This document shows positions 1-17,470 of a stretch of DNA of 64,000 bases, one piece after another. A program made the position numbers and the translations under genes. The notes under the pieces were generated by a model that did not search any database, was not told the DNA's origin, and was given only the letters and a program-made list of their open reading frames with translations. Within the stretch, counting starts at the first letter, position 1, and the number at the start of each line of letters is the position of its first letter. The DNA is taken from positions 23,190,378 through 23,254,377 of the forward strand of contig CP099848.1 of the NCBI GenBank assembly GCA_030062745.1. Direction: 5' to 3'. The stretch comes from Capitulum mitella (lineage: Eukaryota > Arthropoda > Thecostraca > Pollicipedomorpha > Pollicipedidae).

Positions 1-557
1 GGAGCCTCGCTAGAGATGGGTGCGGGGGAGGGGCAAGCCGATTTCTAAACTCGTTTCTTTCCATGCAACGCCATAGGGTTAATGTTAAACTTCAACTGGG
101 GATGGGGAACAGCCGCCCCCCGCCCTTCCCCCTAATCCGCCGCCCCTGGACAGGACATCGCCGAGAGTCGGGAGCAGACGTGACGTCTACGGCTGCGCGT
201 GGCAGTAGCGTCACGGGACGGAGCAGACAGCGGAACGGAACGAAAATAGACGCAGACGCAGACGTTCAGGCAGGCCGCCTGCGAGCGCGCGTCCGCGCAG
301 CCAGTGCGTGCCAACACACCGCTGTCGCTAAACTCGCTGCAATGCTGCTGAAAGACAACCAAGCAACAGGACCTGTGGACAGCCAGATAGCCATACGCGG
401 CTATACATACCTAATGAACTGTGTTAAACGTCCTTAACATGACTGCCGGTGATCCACACGGTTACCCGGAAAAAGACCACTGGAATGTCAAAAGGAGCAT
501 CCCAGCCAGCCACCACCAGCGCCGCGCGGCCCGACGGTCCTCGGCGGGCGAGCTCAC
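1..557. other. AGXT2 terminal intron, no exon seen
   Basis: This stretch follows the exon H donor in the minus direction. I found no sequence resembling the AGXT2 C-terminus, so I read it as intron with the last exon beyond the window edge. Confidence 0.6.
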
Positions 558-6214
<5,657 letters not shown>

Positions 6215-7530
6215 GGTCGAGATAAACAATCTGACGACCCACGTGCGGAAACAATACAACCTTGCGCTGTCCGGCTGCCCCCAGGCTGCTTACAGCAAAC
6301 GGGGCAGAACGAGTGACTACAGGCCCTGTGGTGACGCATGCCGGTCAGGTGATTGGGGTGATGAACATCGGTGCAGTGTTCGCTGCCCGGCTCGCTAACG
6401 TCATGAGGTTATTCACGGCGCATTGACCGCTATTACGGCACATGCTTCCTTGGCATTTAGAACTGTTGCCGAACGGCTCGCTGAACGTGAACATGCCTAT
6501 GTGTGTGCGGGAGAAGAGAAGTGGAAAAATCCGTATTATACACAAGACTGATCACAAGCAGTGTTGCAGCTTCGCTGGTTGTACCCAAGGACGGCGTTAC
6601 AAAGCAATGAGGGTCGTAACCACTGAGATGCGACCAGCCGCCGGGAGGATTTAACTACATGGGGGCCGGACCGGCGAATGTGCAACCCCCAGACTGCCTA
6701 GAGCATCATCCACGACTCCTGCCGTCCGTAGTGGGCGGCATCCTCTGAGACAAACCTAGCGCCAGCCTATCCAACCTATCCCAGCTCCAGACAGATCCTG
6801 TCCCCGTCGGTGGCGGCAAAACGACCCAAAATGATAGGACGGTGCTGACGTCGCTGGACAGTCAACTGACGCTTCCGGACAGTCAGCTGATGCTTCAGGA
6901 CAGTTGGCTGGCGCTGCTAGCCGGATATAACGCCGAACCACGATCGACGGGCAGAGTGCATGCTGCAGATGGATACAGGCAATGCAGCCTGTACCCAGCA
7001 CTGCCCACATTAGAAGAAACCGACGACAGCTGCTTTGAATTTAGAGCAGTCTCCCAGCTTCCAGCATCATATATCGCAGTCCTGTTAGTCTTATCAGGCG
7101 AACTACGATCCTGACCGTTCTAAGCGACCCGCAAGTGAGCCAGCGATCCTGCGCCCCCCAAACCCGTCACAGATCTCCAGCAGAACTACCGCAGAACCAC
7201 TCCAGCGGCTGCCGCCCCAGCAGCAGCACAGACACAGCTCTTCTCGGCCGGCAACCCACTGCCCCCACTCCCAACGCCTGCTGCAGCGCCGGTACTGACG
7301 TTAGTGGGCGTGCTAGAGCTCGTTCCGGGCCAGCAGCTGGTATCCGGGCCGCCTGAGCGGGGTTAGTTCTGTCACCAGTCCTGGTACCTGGTAAGCGGAC
7401 GGCGTGAAATTGCACGCTGGCATCGATGAGGAACTGGTGCTCATCGCCCGTCGCATGGCTGCAGGAAGGCGTTCTCCGTGAAACAAGTAAAGTCATGGGG
7501 CAGATGCGATGTCCACAGGTTGGGGGGGGG
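6215..7530. other. AGXT2 upstream region, normal CpG
   Basis: Region 5' of the tentative AGXT2 start. No recognisable exon. There is a short local repeat at about 6850-6910 (variants of GGACAGTCAGCTGATGCTTC). A G-run at about 7520-7532 marks the edge of the following CpG-poor block. Confidence 0.5.
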
Positions 7531-7532
7531 GG

Positions 7533-9785
7533 CACGTTGGAGGCAGAGCATTATGAAAGCAATCATGTCCCCATGATGAGGTGTTACTGTGTTGGTTTGT
7601 TGAAAAACCACAGCCATAGGGCGCTAGAGACATGTCAGAAGGAAGCACATGCTGAATTACACCAAAACCATAGGAGAAAATGTGCTAGCAAATGCATCAA
7701 ACATATACAGCCAAAGTACAGAGGCATGCATCAAGTAATGTGTGTATCTTATTAATGTGTCAGTTATCTATGAATATGCATATTATGTATCTTATGAAGA
7801 TAATCTTAGGTTACTTGAAGCATTCAATATAGAGTTAATCCAAAACATCAATGAAACATTTTCTGCATATGGATGCTTAGCATTCACATGCTAGAAAAAA
7901 AGGTACAAGGATGTCCAAAGACATACAGTTCAAGCTTCATCACTCCTACCTTGCCCAATTCCTCTGCTGCCTGGGTGGAGAAATAGTATTTGCTGGGCCC
8001 TGAATGAAACAAAAACACATGACATTGGCACTCAGGAGTAGTGCTACCTGGGACTCCACTCAAATTTATACCAAGCTGCCAACATGGCATAATTATGAAT
8101 TTAAAGTTGCTGTACAAAATCTACAAGATCACAGAACAATCTCACAAGATCTACTTGAAGAGCAGCACATGGTAGGTTTTGCACTAAAAAACAGCAGCAA
8201 ACACAGGGTCAGTTTGGATTAAAATAAAAATATTATAGGTGCTTATACTCTGACCCTGCCATATGCAATGCACTGCAGTGGAATACTAGTCAGCTAGCAC
8301 AGACTTGTGCTTGATTCCACCTCAAGGGAACCAAGTCTGAATCTGCCTCATGGCCTGCTGAATCCATTCAGATTCTGACTCAGCACAACTTTCCCAAACA
8401 GAAATAATTCTGATTCCAACTTAAAATGAAATGAGTCAATTCTGGAATCAATTCCACTAAGACCTGTTGGATTGGATTAAGTTATTGCAATTCATTCCTG
8501 TTCTGTTTCCACAGACAACCCTGTGGTTGAACTCCAACCCTGATTCCAGCATTTATCAGCAGATCAGTTCTGATTCTGACACTGTCCAGAATGGAACTGA
8601 TTCCAGAGCTGATTCTGGTCCTGATGGAACTGAGCACAAGTCTGCTGCACACGCATTAAAAGAAACTTACATGGCTGATGTATGCCTGGGAGGGATTCTC
8701 ATGGTGTTGACTGATTTGGCCAGATATATTCTTACTCAGCCACGTTTGATCTTAGCTTGCTTATGAGGCTGCTGGATAAATCACAGTCATGGTTACAGGA
8801 CTGCAAGCATGCACATGCTTGCAATACACAAAGGAAAACCAGAGAGGGAACAAAACATGATCAAAAGAGAAAAACAGTGCCTGAGCTCAAGCATCAGGGA
8901 CTAAAGAACAGTGGTTTACACAATGGTGATATCCAGGAGTTAATGGAGAAAAAGAGATCCTTGAATGCTATGGCTGTACCCATGGAGCATGGAACATTCT
9001 TGCTGACACCAGCATGCCCAAATGCCATGTTTGCTGACCCTACATGTGACCAGTATATAGAACCTTGATGTTACCCACCTTACACAAACAATGGTGGATC
9101 CACATCATGTACTAACAATGGGGGGAGGGCAAACCTTTATCCATACAGCCTAACCTACCCTGGTATGTATGCTTTCCCCAGGTTCTGACAGCTTTGTTTT
9201 GCCAGATTTCAGTAGTACCATGTACAAAAGACATTTGGAAACAGACAAAAATTGCACTTTTCTCCCCAGCAGGGGTGTCAAAGGACATGTTGTCAGGGGC
9301 ATCAATATGTACTCTTCTGAGGGGGCCCTGGCCCATCAAATGTTGATTTGGGCCCCTCCAATGTTGGTTTGGGCTCCTCCAATATTTTCTACTAGTTTTA
9401 AAGGGAACTGGGCAAAAATAATGAAAGAAATGTCTGCAATAGATAAAAGGCAGGCAGAAGGTATAAAGCAAGGTACAAAGTAATGTATCTATCTACCTTT
9501 CTATCTTTTATACATTTAATTATATACCTATATCCATCACACATACCCAATTTTTGTGTGAAAATAGTAACAAATACCAAAAATTTCCATTGATCAAAAT
9601 AAAGTGGGCTAAATCCACTGAGAAACCCACATCTGAGGGAAATTTTGTTGTCAGGTCAGGCTCAGCCCACCAAATCATTTACAACAACTGACACCCCTGC
9701 ATGTTGCTGTCCCTGAGATCTGCTTGAGCACAGGGACATTACAAGCTTATTACTTGTAATGATGAGTGAAGTAATAAATCAATGA
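7533..9785. other. CpG-poor block upstream of LARP7
   Basis: AT-rich DNA with very few CpG dinucleotides and many TG/CA, in contrast to both flanks. It holds degenerate CTGATTCTG/ATTCCA-like repetition (8290-8640) and a segment (9338-9480) related to one inside LARP7 intron 2. Two short minus-strand pieces have splice-site-like borders (7950-7999 and about 8670-8740). No gene is recognised. Confidence 0.6.
9338..9480. repeat. Dispersed repeat copy 1 (related to 12769-12870)
   Basis: Shares an ordered set of words with 12769-12870: CCAATATTTTCT, GCAATAGATAA, and GGCAGGCAG/GGTAGGCAGG, with diverged sequence between. Both copies are followed within 100-300 bp by a GGGCTAAATCC-like word (9604 and 13165). 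This is consistent with two diverged copies of one unidentified element. Confidence 0.6.
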
Positions 9786-10763
9786 ATGAATATATGGGCA
9801 ACTTTGAGTCACGTTCCCAAAAAGATGTGAGAGAACAAAAATACGCATTTACTTGTACACTCCTACAGAGCCGTAGGACCACCGTGCTTGGCACAGCCCA
9901 GTATAACCTTCTCAAACCAACCTGCTACGTCTCCCTACGCAATGACACCGACAAGGCTCCCGCACTGAGCTGTGTCGTGAAAATGAGGCCTCCAAACTTA
10001 AAACGCTGTGTCCGTGAGCCGCGTTCACCCGAAAGCCCGTTCGACCCGTTTGTTTGTTCTAAATGTATACAGATTTGAATCTGGGGTTGTGCGCAGGGAC
10101 GGCGGAAGCGCGGGGGCTGCAGAAACAACTGACTCTGCTTCCCCCGACTCTGAAAATTGAACATAAAGTCCAGGGGTGTATGGAACATGCAAAATAGTGG
10201 ACGAGTCAGAGACATTTCCTCACGGAAATAATATTTAATTTGCGAAAATGTGCCTATGAAGCCCCCTAGTTTTCACGCCTGTGATAACAGTCCTATCGTA
10301 CGACGTTGCGTTAACAGAAACCACACAAACAAGGTTTCGCCTCATCCCCACATATCTCGGCCTACGGTCCTTTTAGGTATGGCTGTGGGGCACCAGAGGG
10401 CCAAACAGGGTCAATACCAGCTAACGATACAAATGGCCATGGATGGAGGACTGGGCTGCGAGAGATGCATCAAGTCATGCAGCATCGCGTGACAGCTAGG
10501 CTTGCCCTCTGAAACTTGCGGTCTATTGTAAAGGGATTCCTTTCGATGGAAGCTATAAATAATTAGACATATCTGACGGTTTTGAGACAGAAGAGCCATA
10601 ACACAATAACAAATAATGCACGAAAACCGCTCATCGTCTTCAGACGAATGGCTTGGACTGTCGATTGACTTGACTCGGCTCGGGAGTGTTGAAATTATAC
10701 CTTGACTTGGTACAGTACAGTTGCTGTCACACATTTGTGATAGTGCCAGTCTGATCACTACTT

Positions 10764-10914
10764 ATGGAAGAACTTAATCTAAATGACAAGAAGATGAAGA
10801 GAGTACGCAAGAGAAAACTATATTCGCTGATACTGAATCAGATGGAATTTTACTTCAGCAACTCTAGTCTCACCCGTGATAAATATTTGCAGGCTCTCCT
10901 TGAAAAAGATAAAT
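10764..10914 (+). CDS. LARP7: LARP7 exon 1 (La motif, first half)
   Basis: The ATG at 10764 opens MEELNLNDKKMKRVRKRK and continues into LYSLILNQMEFYFSNSSLT, the La-motif helix with the conserved Q..FYFS signature. It ends in phase 1 at donor GTATGT. Confidence 0.88.
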
Positions 10915-13900
10915 GTATGTTGCATGTGTGTATGCCATATAAGCTGAATGTCTCTTGTGTGATTGAGCTCTGTTGTGTAAGAAAAGCATGTTAAACTGCC
11001 ACAAAACATACCAGAACTATGCCCCTGTGTGAAAAGTGTCTGCCTTATGCTGCTGGATCAGGTATCCACTTCTCACCTGGCAGTTGCAGGTGGTGAGCAG
11101 TGGTGACTTGACACCTCATATAAATGGCAACAGCATTAGACACACATCAGATATACAGGCAGAGAGCAGCTCAGTCTTAATGCATTGACCAGAATGCAAC
11201 AACCAGGCAAGGTCAGATGAGTTTTAAGACTCCTCAGGAACAGACCTGAGTAATTGTGATCTGATTAGAATCAGTTCTGGATCAGTCCAGCAACTCCACA
11301 CTTTTGCCATGAGTTTAATTATAACAAACCCATTTGAATACTTAGCAAAACAGAATCAAAATTGTGATTTTTGAATTGTGAGCTTTTGTTTGAATGAATT
11401 GTGTGAATTTGAATGAAAATGAATTGTGGACTTTTGTTTTGTCTGTTGGACAAGCCATTCATCTCATGATTTATTCATCATGAAGTCAGAATTAAATTAA
11501 GTTCTGTTTTTGAACCACTGTGAGCCAGAATTGGAATTTATTTCCAGCTCAGTGAATCAGGCATGAAATCAGTCCATTCACAGCACATCAAGCACAAGCC
11601 TATGCAGGGAATCTTCATGGACTATCTTAGGCTGTGCATTGAAGAGTCACTCAGAGTGCACTAAATGGACAGTTATGTGATGTTTTCATGTCCTGCCTTT
11701 CATGTCATTTATGACATATACAGATATTTCCATGTTCTTATACACCTGAATTTCTGACACAGGATAGTCTTTTTTACACCAGTCTTCTGAATTGAATACA
11801 TGGTGATAAAATGCAGATGATGGTGAAGATGCTTAGGGTAGGCAGATCATTGGACCTCAAAAGAAAATATTATAACAACCATATTTTGATCATTTTTCTA
11901 AGCTGACTGTCATTGCCATTCTTTCTTTACATTATTTAACAACCATATTATTGGCATATGGCATTTTCACCATGATATTGTTCACATCAGGCTTTTGGAT
12001 TTTTTCAGATGTTTCAATATCAGAGTTTATGACATTCAAGAAGATCAAGGCCCTGAATGCTGGCAAAGAGGATGTTGCCCAGGCTCTCCTGGCATCCCAG
12101 TTCCTCCAGCTCTCGCCGGACCGTTCTGCCGTGTGCAGACGCTCGCCTTTCACGGTGAAGGAGGATGCAGAGCTCTGCACAATCTATGTGGTGAGTGGAA
12201 AGGTTTGGTAATATTTTGCTGTTGGTATGATCAGGCTTCATTATACATTTTTATCTGAGATAGTCTGGCAGAAAGTCTTGGAAGTTTAAGATGTAAATGA
12301 TATCTCCGTATTGTACTGTTATGAACTTCAGAGTGATTTTCCCACATCCATTTGGTGCAGAGGTTGGGCCCTTTGATTTGCAGATTATTTGCACTTGTTG
12401 CATGTTGGACAAGCAATGCTGGACTAGTATGGATGGTACCTTTAGTGCACTGTTGTCCTAGTTTTGGGCAAGTTCTGATTGCACCTTTAGCATTTTGTCA
12501 TTCAAATGGACCCCTTCTGCTCACACCCTACTGTGTGTGCTGGGTAGTCTGTGTGCTGGTAGTTTTACAGCTGTGTGGCTGGTATTGTTTATTTCTGCCA
12601 TGTCTGAGTTGGGCTCTGCCATGCATGGCCAGTTTTCTCCTGTGTGGCCAGTACCTCTGCTTGATAACCATCTGTTTGCTGCATGTCCAGCTTTCTGCTG
12701 TGCCAGGGGTGTTGATTTACATTGTTTTGCAGGGCCATGCCTCCTCCTCAGCCCCTTCAAAGCTGATTCCCCCCACCCCCTTGTCCCAATATTTTCTGCC
12801 CATTTTGACAAGGGAGATGGCAATGAAAAACATGACTGCAATAGATAAGAGGTAGGCAGGAAGCATAGAATATGACATCAAATGGCCTAAAACAGTTAGA
12901 AAAGAAGGAGTGTCAGATTATGTGGTCAGTGAGGCACATTGATCAGTGGTGCCATGCTCTAAAAGGCCGGATAGTGTCAGTGCCCTGACAATGTTTTTGC
13001 AACAAAAAATCTGGAATTACAAATGTATGTAAAAAGGTATTGACATGGCAGCATGACCAAGAATCAGAAACCATGCAAGAGAGTGATAATGTGGACATAT
13101 ATTTGTTGCAGGCTTATAGTTAGTTAACTGCTAAATGGCAAATGAAGAAAAATGCTGTCCACCAACATGAGGGCTAAATCCGATGAGAAACGCAAATTTG
13201 GCGGAGGTTCGGCTGACGGGCCCTGTCTCGGACACTCCAGTCATTTATAGAAAGCAGTGCCTGTCTACTGTGTGGCTGGCTGTCTGCAGGACGTGAGGCG
13301 AGTTGTCTGCGGTTGCCGACCGTGTGGTCGGCTGTCTGCCGTGTGTCTGGCTGTCCGTCGTGCAGGCGGCTGTCTGCCGTGTGGCCGGTACCGCCGTCCT
13401 GATCCGGGCGCCGCACGCTCGCAGGAGAACATCCCGCGCAGCTCGGTCGGCGAGGCGCTGCGGCGGACGTTCTCGGCGTACGGCACGATCGACTACGTCT
13501 CTCTGCCGGCCCACCGGGCCACCGGGCAGCACCGCGGCTTCGGCTTCGTCGAGTTCCGCACGCCCAACATGGCGCACAACGCCCTGCAGGTCGGTGATGC
13601 GCCGCCGGTGACGGCCGATCCGGCGCGGGGTGGGGGTGGGGGGCTCCGGGTGGTGCAGGTGTCCGTGGAGCCGCCTGGTGTTTCTTTGGTTCTTGGACTT
13701 TTCCCGCGCCGGATTGGGTACCAAAGGATATTCCTGCAGTCGGCTTTGCATTGCGATGCGTGCATTTGGTGTTCTCTTTATGCTGCTGTCGAACAGAATT
13801 TTGACCGTAGTTGTCATGTGTCATGGACTACATGGCAGTGTTGTAGCTATTCTGCGTTTTTGATGCTGACGATGTTTGCGTTGACCTAATACGTATGGTT

Positions 13901-16900
13901 TTTCTGTTCTTTTTTGTGATTGATTTGCTCTTTGCATGTCCGGCGCGCCAAGACAGCTGTGCGTACAAATGACGTGTGTGTGGGTGTGACATGCCAACAG
14001 GCGTGTGTCACATGCCTGTTGCCCAATTGCCGGCTGTGTTCTGCCAGGCGTTCGGCGCGCTGGGCCGGCGCATGCCCTCCGAGCACTACCCCGAGTACCT
14101 GAGCCCGCCGGACGACGAGGCGCACCGCGCGGCGCCGGACGAGCCGTCGGACGAGGACGAGCCGAACGAGGACGAGCCGGACGAGGCGGCGGCCGGCCGG
14201 CGGTCCGGCCCTGCGGCGGCCGGCGACGGCGGCGAGCCGCCCGGACGGCTTCGGCAAGAGGAAGCTCTCGACCGACTCGAGCTCGCGTGGTAAGGCCGGC
14301 GACGCCTCGCTGGATGCTTTCTCCGCCGCAGCTGGCGCGGATGTTTTGTCGAGAAAGAAGGTTTTTTGGGGTTCCGTTTCAGTCAGTCAACCAATTAGTC
14401 ATGTACTTCAGAAACATATCCGTGGTATGGTTTTTCGATTTTCCGCGTGAGAAACAATAGTAAAAGCACAGTGACATGCGCAACATGCAGCTAAAATACA
14501 CACGTCACAATTCCTTAGTCAGCCTGTGTTTTAGAATAGCGAAACTGGGCGAGTTTCTGATACTTAAATTTCCTATTTTTTATTATTTATTTTCATTCGT
14601 TTTTTTTGTTTTATATACCTCCTTGTAAGCTTTTGGTTGTAAGCCCACTTTGAAAGACGTCGTAGTGATAGATGCCACCCCTTTCGAGCGCTGATAGCCT
14701 TCAGGAAATAAGCGACTTTTAACGGCTTCCACTTGTGTTGACTGTAGCCAAATGGTGACACGTCAGGTGTTCAGATCCCTCAGAAGTTTGGCATTTATGT
14801 CCATAGAATGCAATGGCTATGACTGATTTGCGTCTTCATGAATGCACTATAACTCTTACTGTAAGGAGTGGATTTTGTCACGGAAGTACAAGGGAGTGAA
14901 ATGAAGGCAAATTTTACGGGATGTGATAACCGATATCTTGTCCACTGTCTCCATCCCTCAGCTGTCCCATGAACTGCAGCATGAGATCTTAGTGCACTGC
15001 TTACCGTGTTTCTGTTTTCCTTTCAGAAGCCCCAATGAAAGTGACGCGTTTCGCGGATACCCCTGAGTCGGAAGACGTTTCCCAGCAGCCTGCTGACGGC
15101 ACTCCACACACCACGTCACACGTGGACGGCAGCACTACCGCCACGCCGGCCGACACGGAGAACTCGAACTTCTCCGAGTCGCACGCAGATGGCACCACCA
15201 GCTGCTCGGAACCGCACCGCGAGGACGCCAGTCACGGCACTTCGCTGATGACCGAGCAGACGGACGACACCGATCTGTCGTATCAGAAGCCCAGGAAACG
15301 ACGGAAGACGAGGCGCGGACGCAAGCTCCACGTGCTGCAGACGGAGGACACGGAATTGCTGGGAATTCAGATCATGCCTCTGTAAGTGGATTTGATGAGT
15401 TGCCATTTTCTGGAAACAAAGCGAGGTTTGCTGTTTATCTTGGTGCCCCTGGCTCTTTCGACAATGCAGATTAGTACAGATTGAATGTGCCGAAAAATCC
15501 GAACCCATTCATTACATGAGAAGTGTTTTTCGTCCAAATTCACATTCTATGAGATTATGAGAACAACTGCATGTTAGTTTCCTTTTACACGTGTAATACG
15601 GCTTATGAAAAATCGGATATTCCGCAGTGTAGTGTTAGTACGAAAACGATTTTTGATGCAACGGACAACGTTCGCAAATTTCTCATGTTCGTTCCGTCGT
15701 ATAGGATTGCGCTCCGCGTGTGTCATGTTTTTCGTAGTGACCTATTGTTTTCTGTTTGTGAATGCCGCCGTACAGTCACGCATTTGGTTGCATCAGTCCA
15801 CATATATTCTGTATTTTGTGGTCCGCATCGGGAAAGGAAGAGCCCTTCCTGCTCCCTGTCGTCTTTCTCCTGGCCTCTATCGTCTCTGGCCCGTCCCGAT
15901 CTGTCGTCTGCCGACTCCCGCCTCCTACTGCCCTCTGCCCGCCCGGGGTCTGCCGCTGACGCTGGGCGCCGCGCCAGGTCGGAGTGGAGCCGGTACCGGG
16001 AACAGTACCGGGCGCTGCAGAAGGAGAACATGTCGGCCGTGAAGCGGACGCTGCGCGAGGAGGCCGCCCGGCGGCCGCCCGCCGAGCCGGTGAGTCGGCC
16101 GTCTCGGGACGGCTCTGGCGGCCGGCGGGGGTCTGCGCTCCGGTGACGTCACCGGTCACGGCCTGCTGTCGTCGGACGGGCGCTGCCAGGCTCACTCGTA
16201 TTCGGTTTTCTGCCACTTGCAAGTGATGAAATTGGCCGGGAATGTAAACGATGTTTTGAGTTGCCTGCAGAATGTCTAGACGGCTGTTAGCGTATGCTGC
16301 TTGTCCTCTGTCTGGCCCGTGAATGTCTAGACAGACCGTTAGTGTATGCTGCGCTCTGTCTGGCCAATTTTCCGGTGTCTGATGTGAGCCGCCGGCCTGC
16401 CCTGGGTGTTCTCTGCTCGACCCTGTGATCCTGTCTGGCCTGACCTGACCCCGTCTCGGCCCGCCGCAGCGGCCGGCGGCCGGCGCCCCGCAGTTCGTCG
16501 CCTCCACGGTCGTCCGTTTCACTGCGGTCCGCACCGGCGCCACTGACAAACAGATGGTGGTGAGTGCCCGCCGCCGGCGCGGCCAGTGAAGCTCAGGTCG
16601 ACAGAGCAGTGTTCGGATTGGTTTGCCCCGTCACACTCTTGGCTCTTGCGGCGTGACACTGTTAAAGTTGTTTGGATAATGGACTCGTCACGGCTTTCGT
16701 GGGTTTTGTGTCCGGTCAAATACACATGTCAGTTTTATCGCGTGCGTCGCCGTGCACTGTTTTGCAGTGACGTAGGTTTACGCGCTCCGCAGGAGAGCCT
16801 GAAGCAGAGGCCGGGCGTTTTGTACGTCGAGCTTTGCTGGGAGTCAGGAGTGGGCTACCTGCGATTTGACTCGGCAAGCGCAGCTGCCAGCTGCCTGACT

Positions 16901-17470
16901 TCAGACCTCAAAGATGCGGCTCTCCTACAAGGTAGGAGTCGTTGCTCGGACTTTGACCTCTTCGTGCCGTTTTGTAGGGAGCCCGAATCTCTGGTTCACC
17001 TAGTCATTTTCGCGTCTGTATTGGCGTCGTGTGCGTTGATGACGGGCTGCGTGATCTGTTCTGAATTGGTTGTTCACGTTCGGCTCGCGTGGACCCGTGC
17101 AGACATTCATGTTTATTGCTACGAGTCTTTCGGGGCGTTTGTATTGTATTTTATTGTATTTACAAATGTAATGCAATGCAAACGCCGTTTTGTTTGAGGG
17201 ATTCTTTGATGCCGAAGTAAAGCGAAGATACTTCAGCGAAATCTGGATGGCCCGTGCGTGCGTTTGGGTGAGAGCCCGCAGTACCAAATTAAGTTGGGGC
17301 TATATACGAGACCCGTCGTCGCAGGTGAGGAGGAGCTCGAATACTGGAGGCGTCTGCTGGCTGAAAGGGAACGGACCAGGAGGCGGGTGGGACGCCGACG
17401 CTCGGAACGGGGCAGGGACAAACTGCTACGCCGTCTCAAGCTCAAGTCGACCACCACCAGCGAACAGTGA
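10764..17470 (+). CDS. LARP7: La-related protein 7 (7SK snRNP component), 9 exons
   Basis: LARP7 binds the 3' end of 7SK RNA and holds the 7SK snRNP that sequesters P-TEFb; it acts in the nucleus. Nine exons, about 526 aa if one suspect base in exon 4 is ignored (human about 580 aa). The La motif spans the first two exons (KLYSLILNQMEFYFSNSSLT, YVSISEFMTFKKIKAL). The RRM is in exon 3 (RGFGFVEF as RNP1), followed by an acidic linker, a charged Ser/Thr-rich segment, SEWSRYREQYRALQKENM, and a C-terminal xRRM (QFVASTVVRFTAV, GVLYVELCWESGVGYLRF, LEYWRRLLAERER) with a basic tail. All junctions are GT-AG and in phase except at exon 4. The start at 10764 gives only a short leader before the La motif; other LARP7 proteins are longer there. 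The first two introns are CpG-poor. Confidence 0.93.
10915..12008 (+). other. LARP7 intron 1, CpG-poor
   Basis: Canonical GT-AG intron with very few CpGs and an excess of TG/CA. It contains diffuse GAATTG/CAGTTCTG-like repetition (11250-11600) similar in style to 8290-8640. No exon is seen. Confidence 0.75.
12009..12190 (+). CDS. LARP7: LARP7 exon 2 (La motif, second half)
   Basis: Acceptor TTTTTTCAG, donor GTGAGT. Joining to exon 1 gives DKYVSISEFMTFKKIKAL, the conserved La-motif core, then SPFTVKEDAELCTIYV, the start of the first RRM strand. Confidence 0.9.
12769..12870. repeat. Dispersed repeat copy 2 in LARP7 intron 2
   Basis: Partner of the 9338-9480 repeat in the same orientation. It lies in the CpG-poor part of LARP7 intron 2, so the element family seems concentrated in CpG-poor DNA. 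Confidence 0.55.
13425..13589 (+). CDS. LARP7: LARP7 exon 3 (RRM1)
   Basis: 55 codons in phase 0. Encodes ENIPRSSVGEALRRTFSAYG, TIDYVSLPAHRATGQH and RGFGFVEFRTPNMAHNALQ: most of a canonical RRM with RNP1 RGFGFVEF. Donor GTCGGT. Confidence 0.92.
14048..14289 (+). CDS. LARP7: LARP7 exon 4 (acidic linker, frame break)
   Basis: Opens in phase 0 as AFGALGRRMPSEHYPEYLSP, then a Glu/Asp-Pro-rich linker. Read straight through, the 242-nt exon joins exon 5 as TGA. In the next frame its end reads DGFGKRKLSTDSSSR and joins exon 5 as REAPMKVTRF. A one-base surplus (or two-base loss) inside the GC-rich part is the simplest explanation. Confidence 0.75.
15027..15381 (+). CDS. LARP7: LARP7 exon 5 (Ser/Thr/Asp-rich linker)
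   Basis: Acceptor TTTCCTTTCAG, donor GTAAGT. Encodes APMKVTRFADTPESEDVSQQ, a long low-complexity polar stretch, the basic patch RKRRKTRRGRKLH (likely nuclear localisation or RNA contact), and LLGIQIMPL before the conserved SEW helix of exon 6. Confidence 0.88.
15978..16089 (+). CDS. LARP7: LARP7 exon 6
   Basis: Joins exon 5 in phase 2 to give MPLSEWSRYREQYRALQKEN, then MSAVKRTLREEAARRPPAEP. This matches the conserved PEWLELRNEYLKLQKASM region before the xRRM. Donor GTGAGT. Confidence 0.9.
16470..16559 (+). CDS. LARP7: LARP7 exon 7 (xRRM start)
   Basis: 30 codons in phase 0. Encodes APQFVASTVVRFTAV and RTGATDKQMV, matching the first strand and helix of the xRRM. Acceptor CCGCCGCAG, donor GTGAGT. 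Confidence 0.88.
16793..16931 (+). CDS. LARP7: LARP7 exon 8 (xRRM core)
   Basis: Encodes ESLKQRPGVLYVELCWESG, VGYLRFDSASAAASCL and DLKDAALLQ. It contains the YVEL and YLRF strands of the xRRM and ends in phase 1 at donor GTAGGA. Confidence 0.9.
17325..17470 (+). CDS. LARP7: LARP7 exon 9 (xRRM helix 3 and C-terminus)
   Basis: Encodes GEEELEYWRRLLAERERTRR and a basic tail ending in KLKSTTTSEQ and TGA. The EYWRRLLAERE segment corresponds to the extra C-terminal helix that defines the xRRM. The final beta strand (KLEIL in human) is not obvious before this exon; a short exon or an upstream acceptor may be missing from my model. Confidence 0.87.
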
